NCBI GenBank assembly: GCA_938008595.1
Contig: CALLKD010000006.1
Coordinates: forward strand, 1 to 48,701
Length of the DNA stretch: 48,701 nucleotides
DNA from: an uncultured bacterium
GTDB taxonomy: Bacteria; Patescibacteriota; Minisyncoccia; Phycocordibacterales; Phycocordibacteraceae
Direction: 5' to 3'
Positions 7,840 through 14,237 of the stretch are shown here, piece after piece; position 1 is the stretch's first letter, and each line of letters begins with the position of its first letter. A program made the position numbers and the translations under genes. The notes beneath the pieces were generated by a model. That model made no database searches, was not told where the DNA came from, and saw only the letters and a program-made list of their open reading frames with translations.

Positions 7840-8232
7840 TTACAAGAAGAACCTGATTAGCACAACAGCAAGTACACTTGTTGCGCCGGTGACGAATGTT
7901 CCCCACGCAAGGTCAACTACAGTAAGGAGTGGAGACCAGTCCTTAATTGTTGCGTAGTTGGTAAGGTCATAACAGCTATATCCAATGAATCCAAGGAATC
8001 CCCCGATGAGAAATACCTTGAGGAGACTAGTGGCGTTCACCACACCAGGGTGCACCACAAAATAGAGAATACCTACGGCATAGAGTAGATAGAAGATAAC
8101 AACAGGCGTAAGGAGTACCTTTGGCGCAAATAGTGCTCCCAACTCACGAGCATAGAATCCTTTGTTAAGAGTGAGCCACACACCGTCGAGTACGATAAGG
8201 GGAATAAGAGTGGAAATGTATTGAAGTATCAT
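7840..8232 (-). CDS. DUF2177 family membrane protein
   Basis: This 130-residue polytopic membrane protein has four hydrophobic segments. It has the family hallmarks near its start (LIVLDGVWLTLNKGFY) and in the third segment (GFIGYSCYDLTNYATIKDWSP), which match DUF2177 as I know it. The function is unknown. I chose the ATG at 8232: TATACT (8239-8244, minus strand) sits 6 nt before it, so the transcript is predicted to be leaderless, and the residues upstream read through that promoter and a terminator. It converges on trxB with only a 2-nt gap and no terminator between them. Confidence 0.8.
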   Translation of the reverse strand: MILQYISTLIPLIVLDGVWLTLNKGFYARELGALFAPKVLLTPVVIFYLLYAVGILYFVVHPGVVNATSLLKVFLIGGFLGFIGYSCYDLTNYATIKDWSPLLTVVDLAWGTFVTGATSVLAVVLIRFFL

Positions 8233-8264
8233 ACACAAAGTATAGCGCACCCGTAGTGCGTACA

Positions 8265-8302
8265 TACAAAAACACCACACAATACTGTGTGGTGTTTTTG
8301 TA
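8265..8302. terminator. Symmetric hairpin terminator
   Basis: CACCACAC (8273-8280) pairs with GTGTGGTG (8287-8294), extended by AAAAA/TTTTT and three more pairs around a 6-nt loop. It ends the small acidic gene on the minus strand and stands just upstream of the DUF2177 promoter. Confidence 0.8.
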
Positions 8303-8317
8303 TATTTCCTAGGAAGA

Positions 8318-8485
8318 TTATGCCCCTTCTTCAACTGAAGACTCCTCAGGCATAGCAACGTCAGCCTCATCAGCTGAACCTGTTACGTGAGTGTGCGTCT
8401 CAGGCATGTCTGTAGCTGGAGTTTCCTCAACAGCCTCAGCATCATCTGCACCTTCTACTACAACGTCTGTGTTTAGCTCATCCAT
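8318..8485 (-). CDS. Small acidic protein, 55 residues
   Basis: The 55-residue frame from the ATG at 8485 to the TAA at 8318 reads MDELNTDVVVEGADDAEAVEE and ends SSVEEGA. It is rich in Glu, Asp, Ala and Thr, has no Lys or Arg and no hydrophobic segment, and should be disordered. I do not recognise a family. A real terminator directly follows the stop, and a hairpin with a T-rich tail (8502-8533) lies in its leader. The composition and the flanking signals argue for a real small gene. The lack of a Shine-Dalgarno sequence keeps the call moderate. Confidence 0.55.
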   Translation of the reverse strand: MDELNTDVVVEGADDAEAVEETPATDMPETHTHVTGSADEADVAMPEESSVEEGA

Positions 8486-8501
8486 AGATGTATTTGTTTA
8501 C

Positions 8502-8533
8502 ATAATAAAGAAAGACCACCCCGTAGGGTGGCT
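8502..8533 (-). promoter_or_regulatory. Attenuator-like hairpin before the acidic gene
   Basis: On the minus strand CCACCC and GGGTGG (8516-8531) form a stem with a 4-nt loop, followed by TCTTTCTTTATT. A -10-like TATAGT (8553-8558) lies upstream. A transcript from it would meet this terminator after about 40 nt, before the 55-codon gene. Confidence 0.4.
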
Positions 8534-8604
8534 CCCTATCTCACACACGCTGACTATAGCACAGGTGTGGAATTAGTGCTCACTATAGGTGCTACTATTC
8601 ACGG

Positions 8605-9174
8605 GTGAAGATAACCTTTGCAATAGTTGCTGCATTTCTTGCACTAATAGGAAATAGCTCATACCTACGGGATGTACTAAAGGGACGGGTGCATCCCCAC
8701 CCGTACACGTGGGGTATCTGGTCTATTGTTTCAATGACAACGCTCTTAGGAGGTATCGTAAAAGGTGCCGGCATTGGCGTACTCCCCACCGCTGTTGCTG
8801 AAGGGTTTACCGTTATCATATTTCTCTTCTCCCTATGTCAATTAGGCACTTCTAAGGTGAGTGCTATCCGCCCTACTGATCACTATTTTCTACTTGCGGC
8901 ACTCCTTGGTCTGGTACCGTGGGTTCTTACGAAGGATCCAACCATTTCAGTGGTGCTCATGGTACTCATTGATACCATTGCCTTTATCCCAACACTGAGA
9001 AAAGCATGGCGTACTCCCCAGACTGAACAGCCAGTACTGTTTGAAATGAATGTACTTCGGCACATTCTTACCCTGTTCTCACTAGAGGCATACAACATCG
9101 CAACAACCCTCCATTCAGTCGCTATGATTTGTACCAACTCACTTATGGTTCTCTTTATTAAGAGGAGGCGGTAG
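8605..9174 (+). CDS. Polytopic membrane protein, PQ-loop-like
   Basis: The 189-residue product has about six or seven membrane segments. Two stretches recall PQ-loop/SWEET repeats: SSYLRDVLKGRVHPHPYTWG near residue 18 and DTIAFIPTLRKAWRTPQTE near residue 122. Each has a helix end, a Pro and a basic loop. I cannot assign a substrate, and the PQ-loop relation is a guess from pattern. The start codon is GTG at 8605, with TACTAT (8593-8598) 6 nt upstream, so this would be a leaderless GTG mRNA. The promoter region is shared, back to back, with the small acidic gene. Confidence 0.7.
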   Translation: MKITFAIVAAFLALIGNSSYLRDVLKGRVHPHPYTWGIWSIVSMTTLLGGIVKGAGIGVLPTAVAEGFTVIIFLFSLCQLGTSKVSAIRPTDHYFLLAALLGLVPWVLTKDPTISVVLMVLIDTIAFIPTLRKAWRTPQTEQPVLFEMNVLRHILTLFSLEAYNIATTLHSVAMICTNSLMVLFIKRRR

Positions 9175-9179
9175 ATATG

Positions 9180-9205
9180 CCAAGACCTCCGGATGGAGGT
9201 CTTGG
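9180..9205. terminator. Hairpin between convergent gene and tRNA-Glu
   Basis: CCAAGACCTCC (9180-9190) and GGAGGTCTTGG (9195-9205) form a perfect 11-bp stem with a GGAT loop. There is no strong T-run on either side. It can end both the plus-strand membrane gene and the minus-strand tRNA-Glu transcript. Confidence 0.6.
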
Positions 9206-9224
9206 GTTGCGTATCCGCTATTGT

Positions 9225-9299
9225 TGGTGATCCCACGGGGAATCGAACCCCGATTTCCTGCGTGAAAGGCGGGCGTCCTAACCGTTAGACGATGGGACC
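9225..9299 (-). tRNA. tRNA-Glu (TTC)
   Basis: On the minus strand the cloverleaf starts GGTCCCATCG and ends TGGGATCACCA. The acceptor stem pairs GGTCCCA with TGGGATC. The anticodon loop is CTTTCAC, giving anticodon TTC. The T-arm is CGGGG TTCGATT CCCCG. The CCA end is encoded. Confidence 0.95.
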
Positions 9300-9357
9300 T
9301 TTCTACTACTCGCAAACTATATCATCATTTGTGGAAAATGGTAGTTGGAATAAAAGT

Positions 9358-9383
9358 GAGCCGCGCATGGGATTGCGCGGCTC
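9358..9383. terminator. Terminator after orphan gene
   Basis: GAGCCGCGC (9358-9366) pairs with GCGCGGCTC (9375-9383) around an 8-nt loop. On the minus strand ACTTTTATT follows, and on the plus strand TTTTTAG, so it works in both directions. Confidence 0.75.
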
Positions 9384-9395
9384 TTTTTAGTATTT

Positions 9396-9728
9396 TCAGC
9401 GCCCACAGAGCACAACTGCGGGGAATTTGATGTCCAGATGAAGATCGGGGTGCACGGTGAGTTCACCTTTACGCCACACACCATTTTCTTCTTCAAGACA
9501 CAGAATGCTCTCACCCTCCGAGGACGGGCACTTTGTACCCCAGAAGCAGACGCGGCATCCGTGCCATGTTGCAGGCACCCGGCTCGTATCCTCGAGATAC
9601 CAGTCTAAACAATCCTGACCGGCAACCTGATAGTGCGTGAGACCGGCCTGAATGACTGAAACGGGAACCTTCCCGTGTCGTTGGTCAATTGAACGGTACA
9701 GTGCCACAGCAGGAACCTCATTGCTCAT
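9396..9728 (-). CDS. Small orphan protein with several cysteines
   Basis: I do not recognise the family. The 110-residue product is soluble. It has a cysteine-bearing middle and C-terminal part (GCRVCFWGTKC, then single Cys in ESILCLEEE and at VVLCGR), which could form disulfides or bind metal, but no known motif is seen. I chose the second ATG, at 9728, because GGGGAG lies 7 nt before it. The ATG at 9734 is too close to that site. TTGTAT and TATAGT (9759-9785) form the promoter and a private terminator follows. Codons are GC-rich compared with the pirin gene next to it. Confidence 0.65.
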   Translation of the reverse strand: MSNEVPAVALYRSIDQRHGKVPVSVIQAGLTHYQVAGQDCLDWYLEDTSRVPATWHGCRVCFWGTKCPSSEGESILCLEEENGVWRKGELTVHPDLHLDIKFPAVVLCGR

Positions 9729-9758
9729 ACCCATTCTCCCCTAAAGAACCCGATGGGT

Positions 9759-9785
9759 ACTATACAACAAAATTCAGTAATACAA
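9759..9785 (-). promoter_or_regulatory. Promoter of the cysteine-containing orphan gene
   Basis: Minus-strand TTGTAT (9780-9785), a 15-nt spacer and TATAGT (9759-9764). A leader of about 25 nt with a Shine-Dalgarno site follows, unlike the leaderless promoters nearby. Confidence 0.4.
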
Positions 9786-9803
9786 GACTCTTTTTGTGTA
9801 TAG

Positions 9804-10508
9804 CTATACAGGGACTTCAATGAGTAGCACTTCACTACCTGGTTCTCCCGTAAGGGTAAACTCATCAGTGTCCCACACACCAAGCGCATCACGCTCGTAT
9901 ATAGTTTCAGTACCTATAGTCACACTTCCCGTACGCACAAACACATACACGCCATTCCCTTCTTGCATGCAGGTATAAGTATGAGAGGCCCCAGCTGAAA
10001 GTGTGAGTGTGCTAATGAAGGTATCTTGCTGAATACGAAGACTTCCATCGCGCGCATCGGGACTTACCAGCAAGGTTCGCTCCTTTGGCCGGTCTGACAC
10101 AAATGACTTTTGTTCATACCGTGGAGACAGGTTGTCTTCTCGTGTTTGTATCCAGAGCTGGAACAGGGCAAGCTCTTCATCTGGCGAGTCGTTGTATTCA
10201 GAGTGTTCGACACCAGTCCCCGCACTCATAACCTGCACTTCACCACCCTGCACCGTACCGGTATTACCCATACTATCTGTATGCGTAACACTGCCGCTTG
10301 TAACGATGGTAATAATCTCCATGTTCTCATGTGCGTGAGTACCAAACCCAGTGCCAGGAGCAATGCGGTCATCATTAAGAACCCGCAGTGCGCCAAAGCC
10401 CATACGATCTTTGTTATACCAATTGGTAAAGCTAAAACTATAGCGGGTGTTAAGCCAACCATAGTCTCCCCTTCCTCGCTCATGTGCCTTGTGCAATATC
10501 GTGTTCAT
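9804..10508 (-). CDS. Pirin family protein
   Basis: Pirins are bicupin proteins with one metal site. Some act as quercetin dioxygenases and others have regulatory roles. The 234-residue product has the family start ERGRGDYGWLNTRYSFSF, the metal ligands H58 and H60 (GFGTHAHENME) and H102 and E104 (GVEHSEYN), and a second cupin half ending LLIEVPV. The substrate is unknown. The ATG at 10508 is chosen over an upstream frame because TATATC (10516-10521, minus strand) stands 7 nt before it, predicting a leaderless mRNA. Confidence 0.9.
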   Translation of the reverse strand: MNTILHKAHERGRGDYGWLNTRYSFSFTNWYNKDRMGFGALRVLNDDRIAPGTGFGTHAHENMEIITIVTSGSVTHTDSMGNTGTVQGGEVQVMSAGTGVEHSEYNDSPDEELALFQLWIQTREDNLSPRYEQKSFVSDRPKERTLLVSPDARDGSLRIQQDTFISTLTLSAGASHTYTCMQEGNGVYVFVRTGSVTIGTETIYERDALGVWDTDEFTLTGEPGSEVLLIEVPV

Positions 10509-10633
10509 ACACTTAGATATACCGTACCTGAAAGTATATATCCTTGGGGACAACCGTTGACGTACCTATAAAATATATGGTAAAAAGCGCACAGTGCCAT
10601 CTACTTTTGGGTGGCAAATAGGGAGTGGTTCAA

Positions 10634-11053
10634 ATGAAAAATGAGCTTTTGATCGCCCTGCTTATGGCGGTGGCGGTAACGGCATTTGCCGGATTCGGCT
10701 ACTACCAGCACGGAAGCTGCTGGATGGGCAGCGAGTACAAGCTGGTCAATGCCTTCTGGGCGGTGGCGCTTCTCGTCGGCGTGTGCTGCCTTGTCATGCA
10801 CATACATGCCGTATTGTCCGGAAAGGACAGGGAGTACAACGGCATCGTGCTTTCCGCGCATATGATCACTGCATGGATCATCTTCATGCTCTGGGACATC
10901 CATCCCCCGAGCATGCGGGAACAAATCATCGATGCGGTCTTCTTCTGGGTGGTCTTCTCCGGCATGCTACACATCTCGTTCTCGCTCATCGAGCTGTATC
11001 GGCTGCCGGAAGCGGAGCAGGCAAGACTCGCCGATAGCGAAGATCCCGACTAA
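10634..11053 (+). CDS. Small four-helix membrane orphan protein
   Basis: I do not recognise the family. The 139-residue product has four hydrophobic segments (about residues 4-23, 37-60, 72-92 and 101-123) and an acidic tail (EAEQARLADSEDPD). His residues lie in the second and fourth helices, and Cys in the first loop and second helix. The ATG at 10634 has GGGAG 8 nt upstream. A GTG at 10625 overlaps that site. Codons favour GCC, GCG, CTG and GGC, unlike the housekeeping genes around it. TTGACG at 10557 may be its -35. A terminator follows directly. Confidence 0.65.
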   Translation: MKNELLIALLMAVAVTAFAGFGYYQHGSCWMGSEYKLVNAFWAVALLVGVCCLVMHIHAVLSGKDREYNGIVLSAHMITAWIIFMLWDIHPPSMREQIIDAVFFWVVFSGMLHISFSLIELYRLPEAEQARLADSEDPD

Positions 11054-11063
11054 AACTTTTCTC

Positions 11064-11100
11064 GCCGCAGGTGGAATACTCTTCCCCTGCGGCAACCCTT
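11064..11100 (+). terminator. Terminator after the four-helix orphan gene
   Basis: GCCGCAGG (11064-11071) pairs with CCTGCGGC (11086-11093). The loop can extend the stem with GGAA/TTCC. AACCCTTTT follows. Confidence 0.65.
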
Positions 11101-11113
11101 TTATATACACAAA

Positions 11114-11142
11114 GACCGCCATCCAAATATGAATGAGCGGTC
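11114..11142 (-). terminator. Hairpin overlapping the stop of a membrane orphan gene
   Basis: On the minus strand GACCGC and GCGGTC (11137-11142 with 11114-11119) form a stem with a 17-nt loop, followed by TTTGTGTATA. It overlaps the TGA of the gene ending at 11141. Confidence 0.5.
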
Positions 11143-11467
11143 AATGAGAACTAACTTTGCTGTACACCCCGAGAATTCCCCGACGGGAAAGAAAGAACAT
11201 GTAGAGCAAAAGCAGCGTAGACACAATGAGCATCGGCCAAGCAATAGGAGCGTGTGCAAGTGCAATAAGAATGCAAAAGACACAGCTCACCATCCAGAGC
11301 ACCGGAGTGACGTACCGAAGGACGAATGTTGCTGCTTCCAGCTTGTTTCCAAATCGTCCGCTGTTATTCCACTGCCGCACGCTAAGGGTTGCAATGATAC
11401 TCATCATGTTTATGACAATTGTGCACATCCAAAGAGGATATGCAGCCTCTCCTTGAATGCCAAACAT
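11141..11467 (-). CDS. Small membrane orphan protein with a consensus Shine-Dalgarno site
   Basis: I do not recognise the family. The 108-residue product has three hydrophobic segments (about residues 10-28, 51-68 and 72-92) and a basic loop (RQWNNSGRFGNKLE). The start at 11467 is fixed by AAGGAGGTGA ending 4-5 nt before the ATG, the best Shine-Dalgarno sequence in the window. It forms a divergent pair with the next orphan gene and sits back to back, tail to tail, with the four-helix orphan gene. Together they make a block of three orphan membrane or soluble genes at 10.6-12.0 kb. Confidence 0.65.
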   Translation of the reverse strand: MFGIQGEAAYPLWMCTIVINMMSIIATLSVRQWNNSGRFGNKLEAATFVLRYVTPVLWMVSCVFCILIALAHAPIAWPMLIVSTLLLLYMFFLSRRGILGVYSKVSSH

Positions 11468-11535
11468 GGTTCACCTCCTTAGTAATAATAATATGGATGT
11501 GGTTGTGCGTGCTGATTGCAAACTAACAACAGTAA

Positions 11536-11563
11536 TTGACAAAACACATTACTAATCTATACT
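11536..11563 (+). promoter_or_regulatory. Consensus sigma-70-type promoter
   Basis: TTGACA (11536-11541), a 16-nt spacer and TATACT (11558-11563). The next gene's frame is open through this promoter and could be miscalled as starting at the TTG of the -35 box. Transcription should begin near 11570. Confidence 0.8.
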
Positions 11564-11595
11564 TCGTTTCTACCGTAGTTTCTTGGGAGGATTGT

Positions 11596-12000
11596 GTGCA
11601 AGGATATTTTACTGGACAACACGTTTGTCTCTGGACCATTTCAAAAACCCAACAGTCCCCCATCACTTGGGTGACCGAGGAGGCGGTAGTAACCGTCACT
11701 CACACCTGGCATGGCGTACGCGCTACCTGCGGTAACCACCAGTACACACTGCGTGGTACGCAATGGGTGCGAGAAGATGGCGTGCAGCTGAAGGAGGCTG
11801 TTGGCGTGTGGAATGAGCTGGTCAAACAGCTTCCACACCCCTACAGCCCGCTGTTGCTGTCCTATGCAGCAACCTGCATCGTCGATGATCCGGTCAACAT
11901 CAGGCCAAAGGGTCACGCAATGCGCGCCGCTAACGGACTGTTCCGTTTTCAGACGGAAGATGAAGTCCGGGGGGAAGAAGAAACACTACGCGCAGCATAG
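11596..12000 (+). CDS. Orphan soluble protein of unknown function
   Basis: I do not recognise the family. The 134-residue product has a beta-rich N-terminal half (VCLWTISK, ITWVTEEAVVTVTHTW, HQYTLRGTQWV) and a helical C-terminal half. The start is the GTG at 11596, with GGGAGG 5 nt upstream. The frame is open back to a TTG at 11536, but that TTG is the -35 box. The gene has GC-rich codons and a private terminator, like the other orphan genes. Confidence 0.65.
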   Translation: MQGYFTGQHVCLWTISKTQQSPITWVTEEAVVTVTHTWHGVRATCGNHQYTLRGTQWVREDGVQLKEAVGVWNELVKQLPHPYSPLLLSYAATCIVDDPVNIRPKGHAMRAANGLFRFQTEDEVRGEEETLRAA

Positions 12001-12006
12001 CCGCAC

Positions 12007-12032
12007 GGGCCGCTCCTAAGCAGGAGCGGCCC
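12007..12032 (+). terminator. Hairpin after orphan gene
   Basis: GGGCCGCTCCT (12007-12017) and AGGAGCGGCCC (12022-12032) form a perfect 11-bp stem with an AAGC loop, followed by AATTTGTAT. It separates the orphan gene from tRNA-Val. Confidence 0.75.
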
Positions 12033-12097
12033 AATTTGTATACCTACATACCGTAGTATTTGAATACTCCTTTGAATTACGTTATTCTCTCCATATT

Positions 12098-12173
12098 GCG
12101 CGGTTAGCTCAGTTGGTAGAGCATCTCATTGACGTTGAGAGGGTCGCAGGTTCGAATCCTGCATCGCGCACCA
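12098..12173 (+). tRNA. tRNA-Val (GAC)
   Basis: The acceptor stem pairs GCGCGGT with ATCGCGC. The D-arm is GCTC/GAGC. The anticodon stem TCTCA/TGAGA encloses TTGACGT, so the anticodon is GAC. The T-arm is GCAGG TTCGAAT CCTGC. CCA is encoded, and its final A is the first base of the ATG of the DHH gene. TTGAAT (12060-12065) and TTATTC (12082-12087) are a possible promoter. Confidence 0.95.
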
Positions 12174-13039
12174 TGCACGAAACACAACCAATCATTCTGT
12201 ATCACGGCGACTGTCTAGACGGCTTTAGTGCAGCATATGCAGCATGGAAGAAGTTTGGCGACGATGCGCGCTATATCCCCCTCGAACGAGGAGGAGCATT
12301 GCCAGAGGGACTCGATGATAGGGATCTGTATTTTCTTGATTTTACCTATGAGCGAAAAGACATGGATCATTTCGTACGTATTGCACGATCAGTTACCGTA
12401 CTCGATCACCACAGTGGTGTACGTGAGGTAACAGAGGCAATGCCACAGTTTGTGTTTGATAATAATCGTTCAGGAGCGGTTATTGCCTGGAACTACTTCC
12501 ACCCTGACGTGCCGGTACCTTCACTCCTTTCTCACATACAAGATGATGATATCTTCACCTACGCACTTGAGGACACTCGTGCCATCATCTGCTATTTGTC
12601 AGTACAGGAATTTACCTTCTCCTCATGGGACAAGATGGTAGCACTCCTTGAGAACCCTGACACTCGTGAGACATTCCTCCGTACCGCACGTATATATGCT
12701 GAGTACTTTGAACTCCTTGCCGCACTTGCCGTAGAGAAAGCAAAGCTCATTTCATTTGAAGGATACGAATGCTATTTCGCAACAGCACATCCGTTTAAGC
12801 CGATGAAGTCCTTGGTGGGAAATCTTCTCGCAAAAAAGAAGGGTCCTATTGCACTGGTGGTTTCAGCGCACCCCTGTGGCTTTGGTGTTTCCATTAGAGG
12901 CGATGGCAGTGTTGATGTGTCACACATTGCGCAGAAGTATGGAGGGAATGGACATAAGAACTCTTCAGGGTTCCTTATCCCTGCAGATGGAAAGATGCCG
13001 TGGACCCTACTTGAAGATCATGAGAATTCTAGCAATTGA
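12173..13039 (+). CDS. DHH-family phosphoesterase
   Basis: DHH phosphoesterases hydrolyse short oligoribonucleotides, pAp or cyclic dinucleotides with two metal ions. The 288-residue product has the first metal box YHGDCLDGFSAA (residues 9-20), the DHHSG box near residue 79, an acidic box DDDIF and the DHHA1 glycine motif GGNGHKNSSGF near residue 262. It resembles small NrnA/oligoribonuclease-like enzymes, but the exact substrate cannot be read from the sequence. The ATG is formed by the last A of the tRNA-Val CCA end, and no other good start lies nearby. The gene overlaps tsaD by 20 nt. Confidence 0.85.
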   Translation: MHETQPIILYHGDCLDGFSAAYAAWKKFGDDARYIPLERGGALPEGLDDRDLYFLDFTYERKDMDHFVRIARSVTVLDHHSGVREVTEAMPQFVFDNNRSGAVIAWNYFHPDVPVPSLLSHIQDDDIFTYALEDTRAIICYLSVQEFTFSSWDKMVALLENPDTRETFLRTARIYAEYFELLAALAVEKAKLISFEGYECYFATAHPFKPMKSLVGNLLAKKKGPIALVVSAHPCGFGVSIRGDGSVDVSHIAQKYGGNGHKNSSGFLIPADGKMPWTLLEDHENSSN

Positions 13040-14198
13040 AACATCGTGTGATGAGACAGCCGTAGCGGTGCTTCACGCTACCGAAGAGGCGGACGGTACC
13101 CATTTTACCGTGCTTGGTAACGCACTACTTTCACAGATAGAGCTCCATAAGGAATATGGAGGAGTGTTCCCTGCGCTTGCTAAACGTGAGCATGCAAAGA
13201 ATCTTGTGCCACTCCTTGAAGCAGCGCTATCTGAAGCGGAACTCTTAGTTGAAGACACTCAGGCACTCCTCCCGAGCGTTCACGAAGCGATTGTAGAAAT
13301 TCTTGGACGAGAACCGGGGCTTACCGAACTATTTCTTAGTGCTATTTCTGAAATGGAGGTGCCGAAGATTGATGCCATCGCGGTAACAAGCGGTCCTGGA
13401 CTTTCACCTGCGCTTTGGGTGGGAGTTAATTTTGCCCGTGCACTTTCCGCTGCGTGGAATGTGCCGTTGGTTTCGGTAAATCACATGGAGGGACATATTA
13501 TTAGTGCCCTTGGTACTACCTCTGACAAAAAGAATCTGCTACTTCCTACGCCACCCCTTCCCCTTCTCTCTTTGCTAATATCAGGCGGGCACACCGAGCT
13601 TGTGCTCTCAGAAAGCTGGCTTTCATATTCTTTACTTGGTCAAACGCGGGACGATGCTGTGGGTGAGGCATTTGATAAGGTGGCACGCATGCTTGACCTT
13701 CCGTATCCAGGAGGGCCAGAAGTTTCAAGACTTGCAGAGAAGGCACGTAGCGCAGGAGCAACCACACCTACCGTTACCCTTCCTCGCCCAATGATTCATG
13801 ATCCTAACTTTGATTTCTCATTCAGTGGTCTTAAGACTGCCGTACTGTATTTAAGTAAGGACAAGAATCTTACCGAAGAAGAAAAAGAGCAACTTGCCTG
13901 GGCATTTGAAGAAGCTGCTGCTGATGTGCTCTATGCAAAGACCAGGCGTGCACTAGAAGAAACAGGGGCACAGTCACTTGCACTTGGTGGTGGTGTGTCT
14001 GCAAATACCCACATACAGCGAGTGTTTACCGAGCGACTGAAGAAAGATATGCCGTATGTGTCACTGTACCTTCCTCAGGCATACCTTACGGGTGATAACG
14101 CAATCATGATTGCACTTGCTGGCTACTACCGAGCACAAAAGGGTGAGTATATAGAGCGCGCGCATCTTGTAGCAAATGGAAACATGCGCCTTGTGTAA
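13020..14198 (+). CDS. tsaD: tRNA N6-adenosine threonylcarbamoyltransferase
   Basis: TsaD transfers the threonylcarbamoyl group to A37 of ANN-decoding tRNAs together with TsaB and TsaE. The 392-residue product has the ASKHA start ILAIETSCDETA, the metal ligands in H155-MEG-H159, SGPGLSPALWVG, SGGHTELVL, GEAFDKVARML and the final DNAIMIALAGY. It is longer than typical bacterial TsaD (about 340 residues) because of a roughly 35-residue insert around residues 76-112 (VEDTQALLPSVHEA). The ATG at 13020 puts ETSCDET at the N-terminus and overlaps the DHH gene by 20 nt, so the two are probably co-translated. TsaB and TsaE are not in the window. Confidence 0.95.
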   Translation: MRILAIETSCDETAVAVLHATEEADGTHFTVLGNALLSQIELHKEYGGVFPALAKREHAKNLVPLLEAALSEAELLVEDTQALLPSVHEAIVEILGREPGLTELFLSAISEMEVPKIDAIAVTSGPGLSPALWVGVNFARALSAAWNVPLVSVNHMEGHIISALGTTSDKKNLLLPTPPLPLLSLLISGGHTELVLSESWLSYSLLGQTRDDAVGEAFDKVARMLDLPYPGGPEVSRLAEKARSAGATTPTVTLPRPMIHDPNFDFSFSGLKTAVLYLSKDKNLTEEEKEQLAWAFEEAAADVLYAKTRRALEETGAQSLALGGGVSANTHIQRVFTERLKKDMPYVSLYLPQAYLTGDNAIMIALAGYYRAQKGEYIERAHLVANGNMRLV

Positions 14199-14237
14199 GA
14201 CAAGCAAAAAGCTCATTTATTTGCTATATTCTGTAGC

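Noticed and set aside
12113..12172. Longer start for the DHH gene inside tRNA-Val
   Set aside because: The extra codons come from tRNA sequence; the family N-terminus begins at the ATG at 12173.
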